Positions 35,255 to 47,334 of a stretch of DNA of 64,000 nt are shown here, in pieces (the stretch's first letter is position 1; every line of letters begins with the position of its first letter). This DNA is from Nocardia cyriacigeorgica GUH-2. GTDB lineage: Bacteria > Actinomycetota > Actinomycetes > Mycobacteriales > Mycobacteriaceae. The position numbers were made by a program, and so were the translations under genes. The stretch is taken from NCBI RefSeq assembly GCF_000284035.1, contig NC_016887.1:5084001-5148000 (forward strand), in the 5' to 3' direction. A model generated the notes under the pieces. The model saw only the letters and a list, made by a program, of their open reading frames with translations. It did not search any database and was not told the DNA's origin.

Positions 35255-36289
35255 ATGCCGCTCGTCACGCGTGTGACGGACCTGATCGGCCGCACCCCGT
35301 TGTTCGAGCTGGCGGCCACCGAGACCGGCACCAGGCTGCTGCTCAAGCTCGAACAGTTCAACCCGACCGGCGCCGCCAAGATCCGGATGGCGCGCGAAAT
35401 GGTGCTCGATGCCGAGCGCAGAGGTTTGCTGAGCGGTGGCGGGCATATCATCGAATCGACATCCGGCAACACCGGCCTGGGTTTGGCGGTGGTTGCCGCC
35501 GAACGCGGCTACCGCTTCACCGCGGTGGTCGACCACCACGCATGTAAGGACAAGCTGCGCGCGATGCGAGCAATGGGTGCGGAACTGGTGTTCGTCGCCG
35601 ATGACGGCGACGACAACCTCGCCACCTCGGCCCGCGAGGACCTCGCCGAGGCGATGGCCGCCGCCCAGGACGACGCCTACTTCACCGAACAGCACAACAA
35701 CGACGCCAACGCGGTCGGATACTACGCGGTGGCCGAAGAGTTGCTGGAAGACGTCGAGCGCGTCGACATCCTGCTGTCGGCGGTCGGCACCGGCGGTTCA
35801 CTGTTCGGTACCGCGACCCGGCTGCGTCAGCTCGGCTGTGTGCCCAAGGTGATCGGCGTGGAACCGGTCGGCTCGATCGCCTTCGGCGGTCCCGGCGGTC
35901 CGTATTGGCAGTCCGGCACCGGCACGCCGCCCGGCGCGACCATCGGCACGGCGGTCGATTATTCGCTGCTCGACGAGGGCGTCAAGGTCAGCGATGTGGC
36001 GGCCTTCGCCACCGCGCGCGCCGTCGCGGCCGAACTCGGTTTGATGCTCGGCGGCTCGGCCGGCGGTTCGGTGCACGCCGCACTCACCCGGCTCGAGCAG
36101 TTTCCGGCCGGGTCCACCGTGGTAACCATCGTCTGCGACGGCGGCGAGAAGTACCTCGACACCGTCTTCGACGACGACTGGATGCGGGCCCGCGACCTGC
36201 TCGATCCGCAGGCCGAAGCCGAGGTCCGCGACCTGCTCGCGCGCTACACCCCCGCCGCGCGCCGAGATCATCTGGTGGAGGCCCGGTGA
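35255..36289 (+). CDS. SbnA-like synthase for the 2,3-diaminopropionate precursor (cysteine synthase family)
   Basis: A 344-residue fold-type II PLP enzyme. SbnA joins O-phospho-L-serine and L-glutamate to give ACEGA, which SbnB cleaves to Dap. The PLP lysine is K42 in NPTGAAKIRMA, with STSGNTGLG and the phosphate loop VGTGGSLFG. A cysteine synthase would carry the usual N-P-(A/G)-(G/S)-S-x-K-D-R motif; the altered TGAAKIR loop is typical of SbnA/VioB rather than CysK. The ATG at 35255 follows GAGGAG. The stop overlaps the MATE gene start by 4 bp. Confidence 0.9.
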   Translation: MPLVTRVTDLIGRTPLFELAATETGTRLLLKLEQFNPTGAAKIRMAREMVLDAERRGLLSGGGHIIESTSGNTGLGLAVVAAERGYRFTAVVDHHACKDKLRAMRAMGAELVFVADDGDDNLATSAREDLAEAMAAAQDDAYFTEQHNNDANAVGYYAVAEELLEDVERVDILLSAVGTGGSLFGTATRLRQLGCVPKVIGVEPVGSIAFGGPGGPYWQSGTGTPPGATIGTAVDYSLLDEGVKVSDVAAFATARAVAAELGLMLGGSAGGSVHAALTRLEQFPAGSTVVTIVCDGGEKYLDTVFDDDWMRARDLLDPQAEAEVRDLLARYTPAARRDHLVEAR

Positions 36290-37689
36290 ATCTGTCCGAC
36301 TTCCGCGCCGACGGCAAGCGACTCACCGCCCTGGCGACGCCGATCGCGTTGACGCAGCTGGCGCAGATCGCGGTCTCCACCACCAATATCGCCCTGATGG
36401 GCAGCCTCGGGGTGCGTCAGGTCGCCGCCGGTGGCCTGGCCATCGTGCTGTTCAACCAGATCCGCACCATGTGTGTCGGCCTGATCACCGGCAGCGGCAA
36501 CCAGATCGCCTCGGCAGTGAGTGCGGCGGGCAAACGCGGCGTCAGTGCCGACGGCGAGGTACGCGATGTGGTGCGGTCGAGTTTCCTGATCGCCACGCTC
36601 GCCGGCCTCCTCGGCGGTGTGGTGCTGGTCGGGCTGGGCTGGTCGCTGCAATGGCTGGGCCAGGACGCCGGTGTGCTGGCCGACGCGCGCCCGATGATGG
36701 TGGCGCTGGCGCCCGGGCTGCTGCCGTGCCTGTGGTTCCAGGTGCTGCGCCAGTACACCGTCGGCATGCAGAAACCGCAGGCCCTGCTGCTGGTGACGCT
36801 GGGTTCGGTGGCGCTGAATCTGGTGCTGGCGCTGACCTTCATGCACGGCTGGCTGGGGCTGCCCGCGCTCGGGCTCACCGGCATCGGTGTGGCGACCTCG
36901 CTGGTCTTCCTGATCACCTTCGCGGTGTTCTGGGCGATGGTGCGCCGCGACACCGAACTGGCGGCGGGCCTGTCGCTGCGGCCGTGGCCGGTGCGGATGA
37001 CGACGGTGCGCGCGGAGCTGAAACTGGGCGTACCGATTTCGCTCACCTACGGCTCCGAGGCCGGCATGTTCTCGGTGCTCGCGCTGGTCATGGGCAGTAT
37101 CGGGCCGGCGGCGCTGGCAGCGCACAACGTGGTCTATCAGATCATCTACATCGTGTTCCAGGTCGCGATCGGCCTCTCGCACGGTGCCTCGATCCTGGTC
37201 AGCCACGCGGTGGCGCGCGACGAGTTCGATCACGCGCGGGCGCTGGCCTGGCTGGCGCTGCGCCACGCCGCCGTGATCGCCGCGATCACCGGCGTGGCCT
37301 ATGTCGTGATCCCCGAGCTGGTGCTGCGACCGTTCCTCGATCCCGGCGACACCGCGACCATCGAGGTGGCCAAGACGCTGCTGCTCATCGGCATCGTGCT
37401 CCAGTTCTTCGACGCGGCCCAGAACATCGGCAACGGGCTGCTGCGTGGGCTGAAGGCCACCAAGGCCGGATTCCGGTTGTCGCTGGTGGGTTATTGGCTG
37501 GTGGGGCTGCCGACCGCACTGCTGCTGGCGTTCCCGGCCGGGCTCGGCGCGGCGGGCGTGTGGTGGGGGCTCACCGCCGGGCTCGCGGCCACGGCGGGGC
37601 TGATGCTGCGGCGCTACTTCACGCTGCTGGACACGGCGGCGCGGGAACATCCGGGGATGCTGCCGCAGGCGCTGGGCACGCGGAGCTGA
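36286..37689 (+). CDS. MATE-family efflux transporter
   Basis: A 467-residue membrane protein with 12 hydrophobic segments in two similar halves, of the MATE (multidrug and toxic compound extrusion) family, which exports small cationic or zwitterionic molecules with sodium or protons. TPIALTQLAQIAVSTTNIALM in helix 1 and the repeated half at about residue 250 match the family. The GTG overlaps the SbnA-like stop (GTGA), so it is translationally coupled to the biosynthetic genes and is the likely exporter of their product. Confidence 0.9.
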   Translation: MNLSDFRADGKRLTALATPIALTQLAQIAVSTTNIALMGSLGVRQVAAGGLAIVLFNQIRTMCVGLITGSGNQIASAVSAAGKRGVSADGEVRDVVRSSFLIATLAGLLGGVVLVGLGWSLQWLGQDAGVLADARPMMVALAPGLLPCLWFQVLRQYTVGMQKPQALLLVTLGSVALNLVLALTFMHGWLGLPALGLTGIGVATSLVFLITFAVFWAMVRRDTELAAGLSLRPWPVRMTTVRAELKLGVPISLTYGSEAGMFSVLALVMGSIGPAALAAHNVVYQIIYIVFQVAIGLSHGASILVSHAVARDEFDHARALAWLALRHAAVIAAITGVAYVVIPELVLRPFLDPGDTATIEVAKTLLLIGIVLQFFDAAQNIGNGLLRGLKATKAGFRLSLVGYWLVGLPTALLLAFPAGLGAAGVWWGLTAGLAATAGLMLRRYFTLLDTAAREHPGMLPQALGTRS

Positions 37690-37764
37690 TCCGCGCTTCG
37701 AACTGATTCGTCGCCGCTGAACCGCGTTCGGTGCGACGCTGTTGCCCGCCTCGCGGTGTGGATA

Positions 37765-37783
37765 TTAGGCTAGCCTCACCATA
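37765..37783. promoter_or_regulatory. DtxR/IdeR-type iron box before the flavodoxin gene
   Basis: TTAGGCTAGCCTCACCATA matches the IdeR consensus at 15 of 19 positions, the best of the three boxes in the block. It is 23 bp upstream of the flavodoxin start codon and near a GGAGAAGGG ribosome site, so a bound repressor would block transcription directly. Confidence 0.78.
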
Positions 37784-37806
37784 CTCAGGCGGAGAAGGGA
37801 GCTGCG

Positions 37807-38265
37807 GTGCGCGTCGTCATTCTGTTCGGATCGGAGATGGGTACGGCCGAGTCCGCCGCCGACAACGTGGCCGACGAACTCACCGATCACGACGTGTCGG
37901 TCTACGACATGACCGACTTCGATATCGACGATCTCGACGTACGCGATTTCCACATCATCGTCTGCTCCACCTACGGCGACGGTGAACTGCCGACCGGCGC
38001 CGAACCGTTCTTCGACGCCCTGTCCGCCCGCACGCCCGACCTGACCGGCCTGCGGTTCGCCGTGTTCGGACTGGGCGATTCGGTCTACGGCGACACCTTC
38101 AACCGCGGCGGCGAGATCATCGCCGAGAAGCTGGCCGAATGCGGTGCGGTGCAGGTGGGCGAGCATGCCCGCCACGATGCGTCCACCGAGATCAAGCCGG
38201 GTGTGATGGCCCGGGAATGGGCGCGCGGGCTGCCGATTTCCGACGAGGCGCTGGCGGCGGTCTGA
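37807..38265 (+). CDS. Flavodoxin-domain (MioC-like) protein
   Basis: A 152-residue FMN-binding flavodoxin. The phosphate loop is FGSEMGTAES, and the STYGDGELPTG and GLGDSVYGDTF loops that hold the isoalloxazine ring are clear. Flavodoxins replace ferredoxin under iron limitation or serve as one-electron donors, including for ferric reduction. The strong iron box just upstream supports induction in low iron. The GTG at 37807 follows GGAGAAGGGAG. It is 117 bp after the MATE gene and has its own promoter. Confidence 0.9.
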   Translation: MRVVILFGSEMGTAESAADNVADELTDHDVSVYDMTDFDIDDLDVRDFHIIVCSTYGDGELPTGAEPFFDALSARTPDLTGLRFAVFGLGDSVYGDTFNRGGEIIAEKLAECGAVQVGEHARHDASTEIKPGVMAREWARGLPISDEALAAV

Positions 38266-38272
38266 ACGCTGT

Positions 38273-38409
38273 GCACCAGGCTGATCGCGCTCACCAGGCC
38301 CGTCGCCCTGCACCAGGCCCGATCGCGTCGCACCAGGCGCGATCGCGCTGCACCAGACCTGATCGCACTGCACTAGACCCGATCGCGCTGCACCACAGCC
38401 GATCTGATC
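38273..38409. repeat. Tandem array of seven imperfect 18-20-bp units
   Basis: Seven head-to-tail units follow the pattern GCACCAGGCCCGATCGCGCT with a few changes each; units 1 and 2 are 19 and 18 bp and the rest 20 bp. Most contain the palindrome CGATCG or GCGATCGC. The array starts 8 bp after the flavodoxin stop codon. Units begin GCACC like those of the 23-bp array at 887-1070. Confidence 0.9.
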
Positions 38410-38527
38410 GGGTACCCGACGGCGGTCCGCAGGCGATCTTCCCCGGCCGGTTGTCGGTCTCAGCCCTTAAACTGGGTGCGGAGTGCGGCACAGCCCGTCG
38501 CGCGCGTCGATTCATGAGGTGATGAAC

Positions 38528-39010
38528 ATGGCAGCCGGAGTCAGCCCTGCGCAACATCAGGACCCCTCGACCGATCATCCCGAGCTGGACGTGCTGCCGG
38601 AATGGCCCACCGAGACCATCGCTGTGCTGGTCACCACCGATCCGGCGCCGCACGCGATTCCGGTGTCCTGGCCCGTCCGCGCCGGTAATCGCACCATCCT
38701 GCTGAGCCTGAAGTTCGATCGCGGTTCGCTGGCCCGGCTGCGCGAACGCCCCGATGTGGCGCTGCTGATCCTGGCCGGCGGCAATGTCGCGCTGTGCGCC
38801 CGCGGCACCGCCAAGGTGATCGCCGAGGAAATGCCCGATGCCGGCGAATATGTGGCGGTGCGCATCGACGTCGCGGTGATCGACGACCACCGTCAGTCGG
38901 CGTTCCAGGTGGACAAGGGCATTCAGCGCATCGTCCTCGACGACACCGAACTGCGCGCCCTGGAAGGCCGGGTGGCCACGCTGCGGTCCTGGGCGGACAG
39001 CGAGAACTGA
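38528..39010 (+). CDS. Pyridoxamine 5'-phosphate oxidase-like split-barrel protein
   Basis: A 160-residue protein with the FMN- or F420-binding split-barrel fold: VLVTTDPAPHAIPVSWPVRAGNRTILLSLKFDRGSLARLRERPDVALLIL, followed by two more beta strands. Family members are oxidoreductases or flavin-binding storage proteins; no substrate can be assigned. The ATG at 38528 follows GAGGTG. It is outside the iron-box genes and separated from flavodoxin by the 20-bp repeat array. Confidence 0.78.
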   Translation: MAAGVSPAQHQDPSTDHPELDVLPEWPTETIAVLVTTDPAPHAIPVSWPVRAGNRTILLSLKFDRGSLARLRERPDVALLILAGGNVALCARGTAKVIAEEMPDAGEYVAVRIDVAVIDDHRQSAFQVDKGIQRIVLDDTELRALEGRVATLRSWADSEN

Positions 39011-39086
39011 ACCACGGCACCGGTAACGGCCGGTCGGCAATAATCGTCGGCAAGGGCGGAGCGTCAGCGCCGCGAGGAAGGGGAAC

Positions 39087-39662
39087 ATGAGCGTCACACT
39101 GGCCAAAGGCGGCAATGTCTCGCTGTCCAAGCAGGCCCCGAATCTGACCAAAGTCACCGTCGGCCTGGGTTGGGACGTGCGTACCAGCACCGGGGCGGAC
39201 TACGACCTCGACGCCAGTGCGCTGGCCACCGGACCCGATCTGAAAGTGCTGTCGGACCAGCATTTCATCTTCTACAACAACCTGCGCTCGCCGGAGGGAT
39301 CCATCGAGCACACCGGCGACAACCTCACCGGTGAGGGCGACGGCGACGACGAGGTGATCAACGTCGACCTGGCGGCCACCCCGCCGACGATCACCAACAT
39401 CTTCTTCCCGGTCTCGATCCACGAGGCCGACGCCCGCAGGCAGTCCTTCGGCCAGGTCCGCAACGCCTACATCCGGGTGCTCGACGCCGTCACCGGTTCC
39501 GAGCTGGCGCGCTACGACCTCAGCGAGGACGCCTCCACCGAGACCGCCATGGTCTTCGGCGAGCTCTACCGGCACAACGGCGAGTGGAAGTTCCGGGCCA
39601 TCGGCCAGGGTTACGCCTCCGGGCTGGCCGGGATCGCCCGCGACTACGGCGTCAACGTCTGA
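39087..39662 (+). CDS. TerD family protein
   Basis: A 191-residue protein of the TerD family (calcium-binding, beta-sandwich), part of the tellurite-resistance and general stress systems. MSVTLAKGGNVSLSKQAPNL at the start, GLGWDVRTSTGADYDLDASALA, and the acidic metal loops GDNLTGEGDGDDEVI and DLSEDASTETAM are diagnostic. The ATG follows GAGGAAGGGG. It stands alone, without terA, terB or terC neighbours. Confidence 0.94.
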   Translation: MSVTLAKGGNVSLSKQAPNLTKVTVGLGWDVRTSTGADYDLDASALATGPDLKVLSDQHFIFYNNLRSPEGSIEHTGDNLTGEGDGDDEVINVDLAATPPTITNIFFPVSIHEADARRQSFGQVRNAYIRVLDAVTGSELARYDLSEDASTETAMVFGELYRHNGEWKFRAIGQGYASGLAGIARDYGVNV

Positions 39663-39675
39663 CTCACGACAACGA

Positions 39676-39716
39676 GAAGCGGCGGGTGCGTGAAGGTTTC
39701 ACGCACCCGCCGCTTC
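39676..39716. terminator. Hairpin terminator between terD-like and MMPL genes
   Basis: A perfect 19-bp inverted repeat (GAAGCGGCGGGTGCGTGAA and its complement) with a 3-nt loop (GGT). It lies between two convergent genes, 14 bp after the TerD stop, and probably works on both strands. Confidence 0.9.
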
Positions 39717-39723
39717 GTCGCGC

Positions 39724-41922
39724 TCAGGCTTCGACCAGATCCCTGTCCCGGTCGGGAGATCCGGCGCCCTCGCGAATGCCGAAGCGCTCGTGCAGCTTCC
39801 GCAGCGGGCCCGGCGCCCACCAGGTCCAGCGCCCACCGAGCTGCATCGTGGCCGGCAACAGGAACCCGCGGATCAGGGTGGCGTCGGCCAGCACGGCCAG
39901 CGGCAATCCGATACCGAACGCCTTCATGAAGGTGATATCGGAGACCAGGAAGCCGAGGAACACCACCGAGATGAGCACCGCCGCGGCGGTGACGATCCGG
40001 CCGATCCGCTCCAAACCGATGGCGACGGCGGCGGTGCCGTCACCGGTGCGTTCGTACTCCTCGCGAATCCGCGACAGCAGGAACACCTGGTAGTCCATGG
40101 CCAGGCCGAACGCCACACCGAACAGCATGATCGGCACGGTCGAGGCCAGCGTCCCGGTGACGGTGAAGCCCAGCAGTTCCGACAGATGCCCGTCCTGGAA
40201 GATCCACACCAGCGCACCGAAGGTCGCGGTGAGGCTCAGGCAGCTCAGCAGCACCGCTACCACCGGCAGGAAGACACTGCCGGTGAGCAGGAACAACAGG
40301 ATGAGCATCAGTGCCAGCACCACGCCGAGGGCGATGGGCAGCCGGTCCAGCAGGGCGTCGGTGGCATCGGCGCTCACCGCCGCCACGCCTCCCACCAGCG
40401 CATCCGACGGCGCGTCGACCTCACGGATGGTGCCGACCAGATCCTCGAGCACGGCGGAGTCGTCGGTGGCGGGCACCACCGACAGATACACCCCGCCGTT
40501 CGCCGCGAACCGGGCATTGAGTTCGGTGGCCGGCGCGACCAGGACGCCGTCGGCGTAGCTGCCGCTGACGGTGTCGACCCGCTGCACCTCGGGCAACGCC
40601 GACAACCGTTGCGCGTATTCGGGCACACCCGAACCGCCCTGCGGCAGCACCACACTCAACGCGCTCTGCTCACTGGTGTCGAATTCCGCGCGCACGACCT
40701 CAGCGACCTGCCGGGACGAGGACGCCTCCGGCATCGACCGTTCGTCCGGATAGCCGAGCTTCAGCCCGAGGAACGGCGCGCCGAGGAACAGCAGCACCAC
40801 CGTCACCGTGATCGCCACCGTGCCCGGCCTGCGCATCACGAACATGGCCAGCCGATGCCAGCGGCCCTCGTGCAGTTCCCGGGAGACCTTGTCGCGGCGC
40901 CGGATTCGCCACTTGTCGACTCGAGTGCCCAGGATCGCCAGCAGGGCGGGCAGCACCGTCAGCGAACTCAGCGCGGCGATCAGCGCCACCGCGATACCCG
41001 CATACCCCACCGAGCGGACGGCCAGCAGCGGGAAGAACACCAGGCCCGACAGCGCCACCGCCACCGTGACCGCGGAGAACGCGACAGTGCGCCCGGCGGA
41101 GTTCATGGTGGTGCGCAGCGCCTGCGCGGGTTCGACACCGGCGTCGAGTTCCTCGCGGTAGCGGCTGACGATCAGCAGGCTGTAGTCGATGGCCAGGCCA
41201 AGCCCGAGCAGCGTGACGACATTGATGGCCAGCGCGTTCAGGTCCGTCACCCCGGCCAGCAACCACATCGCGCCCATGGTGAGCAGCACCGTCACCATGG
41301 CGACCGCCAAGGGCAGCAGCGCCGCCATCACCGAGCCGAACACCAGCACCAGGGCGATCAAGGTGATCGGGAAGGCGATGGATTCACCGGTGATCGCGTC
41401 CTTCTCGGACTGCTCGACCATCTCGTGCTGGAGCATGGCGTAGCCGCCGACCTGCACGTCCAGGCCGTCCCGGATGCCGGAGTAGCGCGGTTCCAGATCG
41501 GTGATCCGGTCCTCGACGGCGTCGTCGTCACCGAGGATGGTGGCCACGGCCAGGCCCTGGGAGCCGTCGGCGCTGCGTAATGCGGGCGGGTGGCCGGAGG
41601 TCCAGTAGGACGTCACGCCGGTGACGCCGGCCTCCCCGGTCAGTCGCTGCACCAGCGCCGTCGCCGCCGCGGCCACGCCCGCGTCATCGACCGAGCCCGG
41701 CGCGTCGACCAGCAACACCAGGTTCGGCTGGCCCTGCCCGAACTGGTCGCGCAGCACCTCGGCTGCCACCCCCGATTCGGCGCCCGGATCGTTGAATCCG
41801 CCGCCCTTCAATTTGTCGAACAGCGTCGAACTGCCTGCTCCGGCCAGCATGAGCAGTACCGCGAAGAGAATCAGTACGGCCCGTCTGCGCCGCATGATGA
41901 GATCGATCAGTCCCGCCGGCAT
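39724..41922 (-). CDS. MMPL/RND family transporter
   Basis: A 732-residue membrane transporter of the MMPL (SSD-containing RND) family, which moves lipids or other hydrophobic compounds across the membrane using proton flux. It has a membrane segment at about 15-35, a periplasmic domain, five helices with the proton-relay motif GLAIDYSLLIVSRYREE, then a second periplasmic domain and helix set with AMDYQVFLLSRIREE. The ATG at 41922 or the adjacent GTG at 41925 can start; AGGAGG lies just before. The substrate is unknown. No export partner gene is nearby. Confidence 0.9.
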   Translation of the reverse strand: MPAGLIDLIMRRRRAVLILFAVLLMLAGAGSSTLFDKLKGGGFNDPGAESGVAAEVLRDQFGQGQPNLVLLVDAPGSVDDAGVAAAATALVQRLTGEAGVTGVTSYWTSGHPPALRSADGSQGLAVATILGDDDAVEDRITDLEPRYSGIRDGLDVQVGGYAMLQHEMVEQSEKDAITGESIAFPITLIALVLVFGSVMAALLPLAVAMVTVLLTMGAMWLLAGVTDLNALAINVVTLLGLGLAIDYSLLIVSRYREELDAGVEPAQALRTTMNSAGRTVAFSAVTVAVALSGLVFFPLLAVRSVGYAGIAVALIAALSSLTVLPALLAILGTRVDKWRIRRRDKVSRELHEGRWHRLAMFVMRRPGTVAITVTVVLLFLGAPFLGLKLGYPDERSMPEASSSRQVAEVVRAEFDTSEQSALSVVLPQGGSGVPEYAQRLSALPEVQRVDTVSGSYADGVLVAPATELNARFAANGGVYLSVVPATDDSAVLEDLVGTIREVDAPSDALVGGVAAVSADATDALLDRLPIALGVVLALMLILLFLLTGSVFLPVVAVLLSCLSLTATFGALVWIFQDGHLSELLGFTVTGTLASTVPIMLFGVAFGLAMDYQVFLLSRIREEYERTGDGTAAVAIGLERIGRIVTAAAVLISVVFLGFLVSDITFMKAFGIGLPLAVLADATLIRGFLLPATMQLGGRWTWWAPGPLRKLHERFGIREGAGSPDRDRDLVEA

Positions 41923-42044
41923 CACTGCCTCCTAGTCGCGTCAGTGCGGGTGGATACACGACTCGGACGAAACAGCGCCCGCGGATGTGATGGTTTCGGG
42001 CGCCGCTGCGGCGCAGCTCACAGCTCCGGGAGGGACGCGGGCGA

Positions 42045-42772
42045 TCAGCGAGTGGCCGGCCAGTACCGGCGCCAGGCAGCCGCGTCGAGTGGGGCCCTGG
42101 TGCCGCGATCGGCCTCGGCGGCGTCCTCGGCGGCGCGGATGGCGTCGGCGAAGGCGAGGGTGGCCTTGCGCAGGCGTTCCTCGGCGCTGTCACGGCCGCC
42201 GAGGCGGACCATGCGCAGGGCGGGCGGGATCAGATCCTCCGGCAGGCCGGCGCGTTTGCTGCGGTCGCGCACCTTCTCCGCCAGCGCCAGCGCGGGCTGG
42301 GCCATCGCGATGCCGTCCAGGCAGGAGCGGCGCGCCTTCTCCGCGGATTTGCGTTCCTCCCAGGCCTTTTCCTGGGCCGCGATCTTCTCCTCGACGCCGG
42401 CGTCCGGCGGCAGCTCGGTGGCGTCCAGATGGGGGCTGCGGTTGACCAGTTTGGCGACCAGCGCGGCGGCCACATCGTCGACGGTGAACTCCCCCGCCGC
42501 CTGCGCGATCCGGGAGTGGAACAGCACCTGCAACAGCAGATCGCCGAGTTCTTCCTTGATGGTCTCGGCGTCCTCGTGCTGGATAGCGTCGAGCAGCTCG
42601 TAGGTCTCCTCGAGCAGATACGGGCGCAGCGAATCGTGGGTCTGGGTGGATTCCCAGCCGCCGAAATGCCACAGCCGGTCCATCACCTCGACGGCCTCGG
42701 CGAGACCGGCCGCGAGCGTCGCGGTATCGGTCTGCACGCGCAGGGCGTCGGGCCCGGATTCTGGTGCCGAAC

Positions 42773-42776
<4 letters not shown>
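42045..42776 (-). CDS. mazG: MazG-family nucleoside triphosphate pyrophosphohydrolase
   Basis: A 243-residue all-alpha NTP pyrophosphohydrolase that removes aberrant or damaged nucleoside triphosphates. The MazG signature LLEETYELLDAI followed by ETIKEELGDLLLQVLFH carries the metal-binding acidic residues. The ATG overlaps the mfd stop by 4 bp (ATGA), so it is coupled to mfd. In M. tuberculosis the next gene on this strand is lpqU; here about 17 kb of other DNA intervenes. Confidence 0.92.
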
Positions 42777-46387
<3,611 letters not shown>

Positions 46388-46503
46388 GCTCAACTCCTGA
46401 AGCGAACGGGCGAATCGACCGGCTCTGCCATTCTGCCGCTCCTCCGTCGCGGCGTGTTCGCGGCCCCCTTGTGGCCCACCGGGCTGCGCGCCGGTGCGCA
46501 AAA

Positions 46504-47152
46504 TTACGGCACGTAGCGGCGCAGGCGACGGGCGGCGAACTCGCGGAAGTAGGAGAGCTTCTCCGGGGGGGACGATCGCCGGGAGCAGGAAGTACCAGGC
46601 GCGTTCCATGCGGGTGGCCATCTGGTCGATGGCCTCGGTGCCGACGGCGACGATGTGCACGCCGGTGGTGACGCCGTGCAGGAGCAGGCCGATGGTTTCC
46701 GGGTCGAGGTCGGGCATCAGGTCGCCCTGGGCGATGGCGCGCTCGGCCAGCAGGCGGTAGGTGTCACCCCAGGACTTGGCGATGTTGTCGCCGGCGGCGC
46801 CGCGGTAGTCGCCGATCTGGTGGGTGAGCTTGAGCATCGCGCCGACCATCGGATCGTTCATCGACAGATCGGCCACCACGTAGGTGATGCCGATGCAGGC
46901 CTCCAGCGCGGGCACCCGGGGATCGAAGAAACCCTGGCAGGAGCTGACCAGCCGCTCGTTGCCCTGGTCGACGACCGCGCGGGCCAGCTCCTCCTTGGAG
47001 CCGAAGTGAAAGTACAAGGCGCCCTTGGTCACGTTGGACTGCGCGATGATCTCGCTCAGGCTCGCGTTCGCATAGCCCAAGCGCAGAAAGACATCGGCCG
47101 CGCCCGCGAGGACGGAGTCGCGGGTGATCTCCGCGCGCGCTTGCCTAGCCAT
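46504..47152 (-). pseudogene. Butyrolactone-receptor-type TetR regulator with an apparent frameshift
   Basis: The N-terminal 190 residues give a good TetR repressor of the gamma-butyrolactone receptor (ScbR/ArpA) type: RQARAEITRDSVLAGAADVF, then LSEIIAQSNVTKGALYFHFGSKEELARAV. At a run of seven G (46565-46571, C on the coding strand) the frame shifts and continues open into mfd. Removing one base restores a natural ending (PPEKLSYFREFAARRLRRYVP, stop at 46504). This is either a sequencing indel or a real frameshift mutation. The receptor class normally senses diffusible lactones; no lactone synthase gene is nearby. Confidence 0.75.
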
Positions 47153-47193
47153 CAGATCCGCCTGTCATCCCAAAAACCAGCCATCCTGAAGTA

Positions 47194-47224
47194 GACCGAC
47201 ATCCCGAATTTGACCGACATACCG
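47194..47224. promoter_or_regulatory. Direct-repeat operator candidate upstream of the butyrolactone-receptor-like gene
   Basis: GACCGACATCCCG and GACCGACATACCG are identical at 12 of 13 positions with an 18-bp period, 42 bp upstream of the TetR start at 47152. The ACATACCG part resembles a half-site of the ARE sequences bound by ScbR-type receptors. Autoregulation is the simplest reading. Confidence 0.45.
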
Positions 47225-47334
47225 CCCGAACAGCACCCAAAGGATGGGTGAACCGTACCACCAGCGGGCCGTGCGGCAGACGATTCGAGTATGTGGTGCA
47301 AGCTCGTTCGCAATTCACCGGTTAACTTTCCCGG

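Noticed and set aside
31674..37689. Staphyloferrin B or viomycin-type cluster
   Set aside because: The Dap and oxygenase enzymes are shared, but no NIS synthetase or NRPS gene is present.
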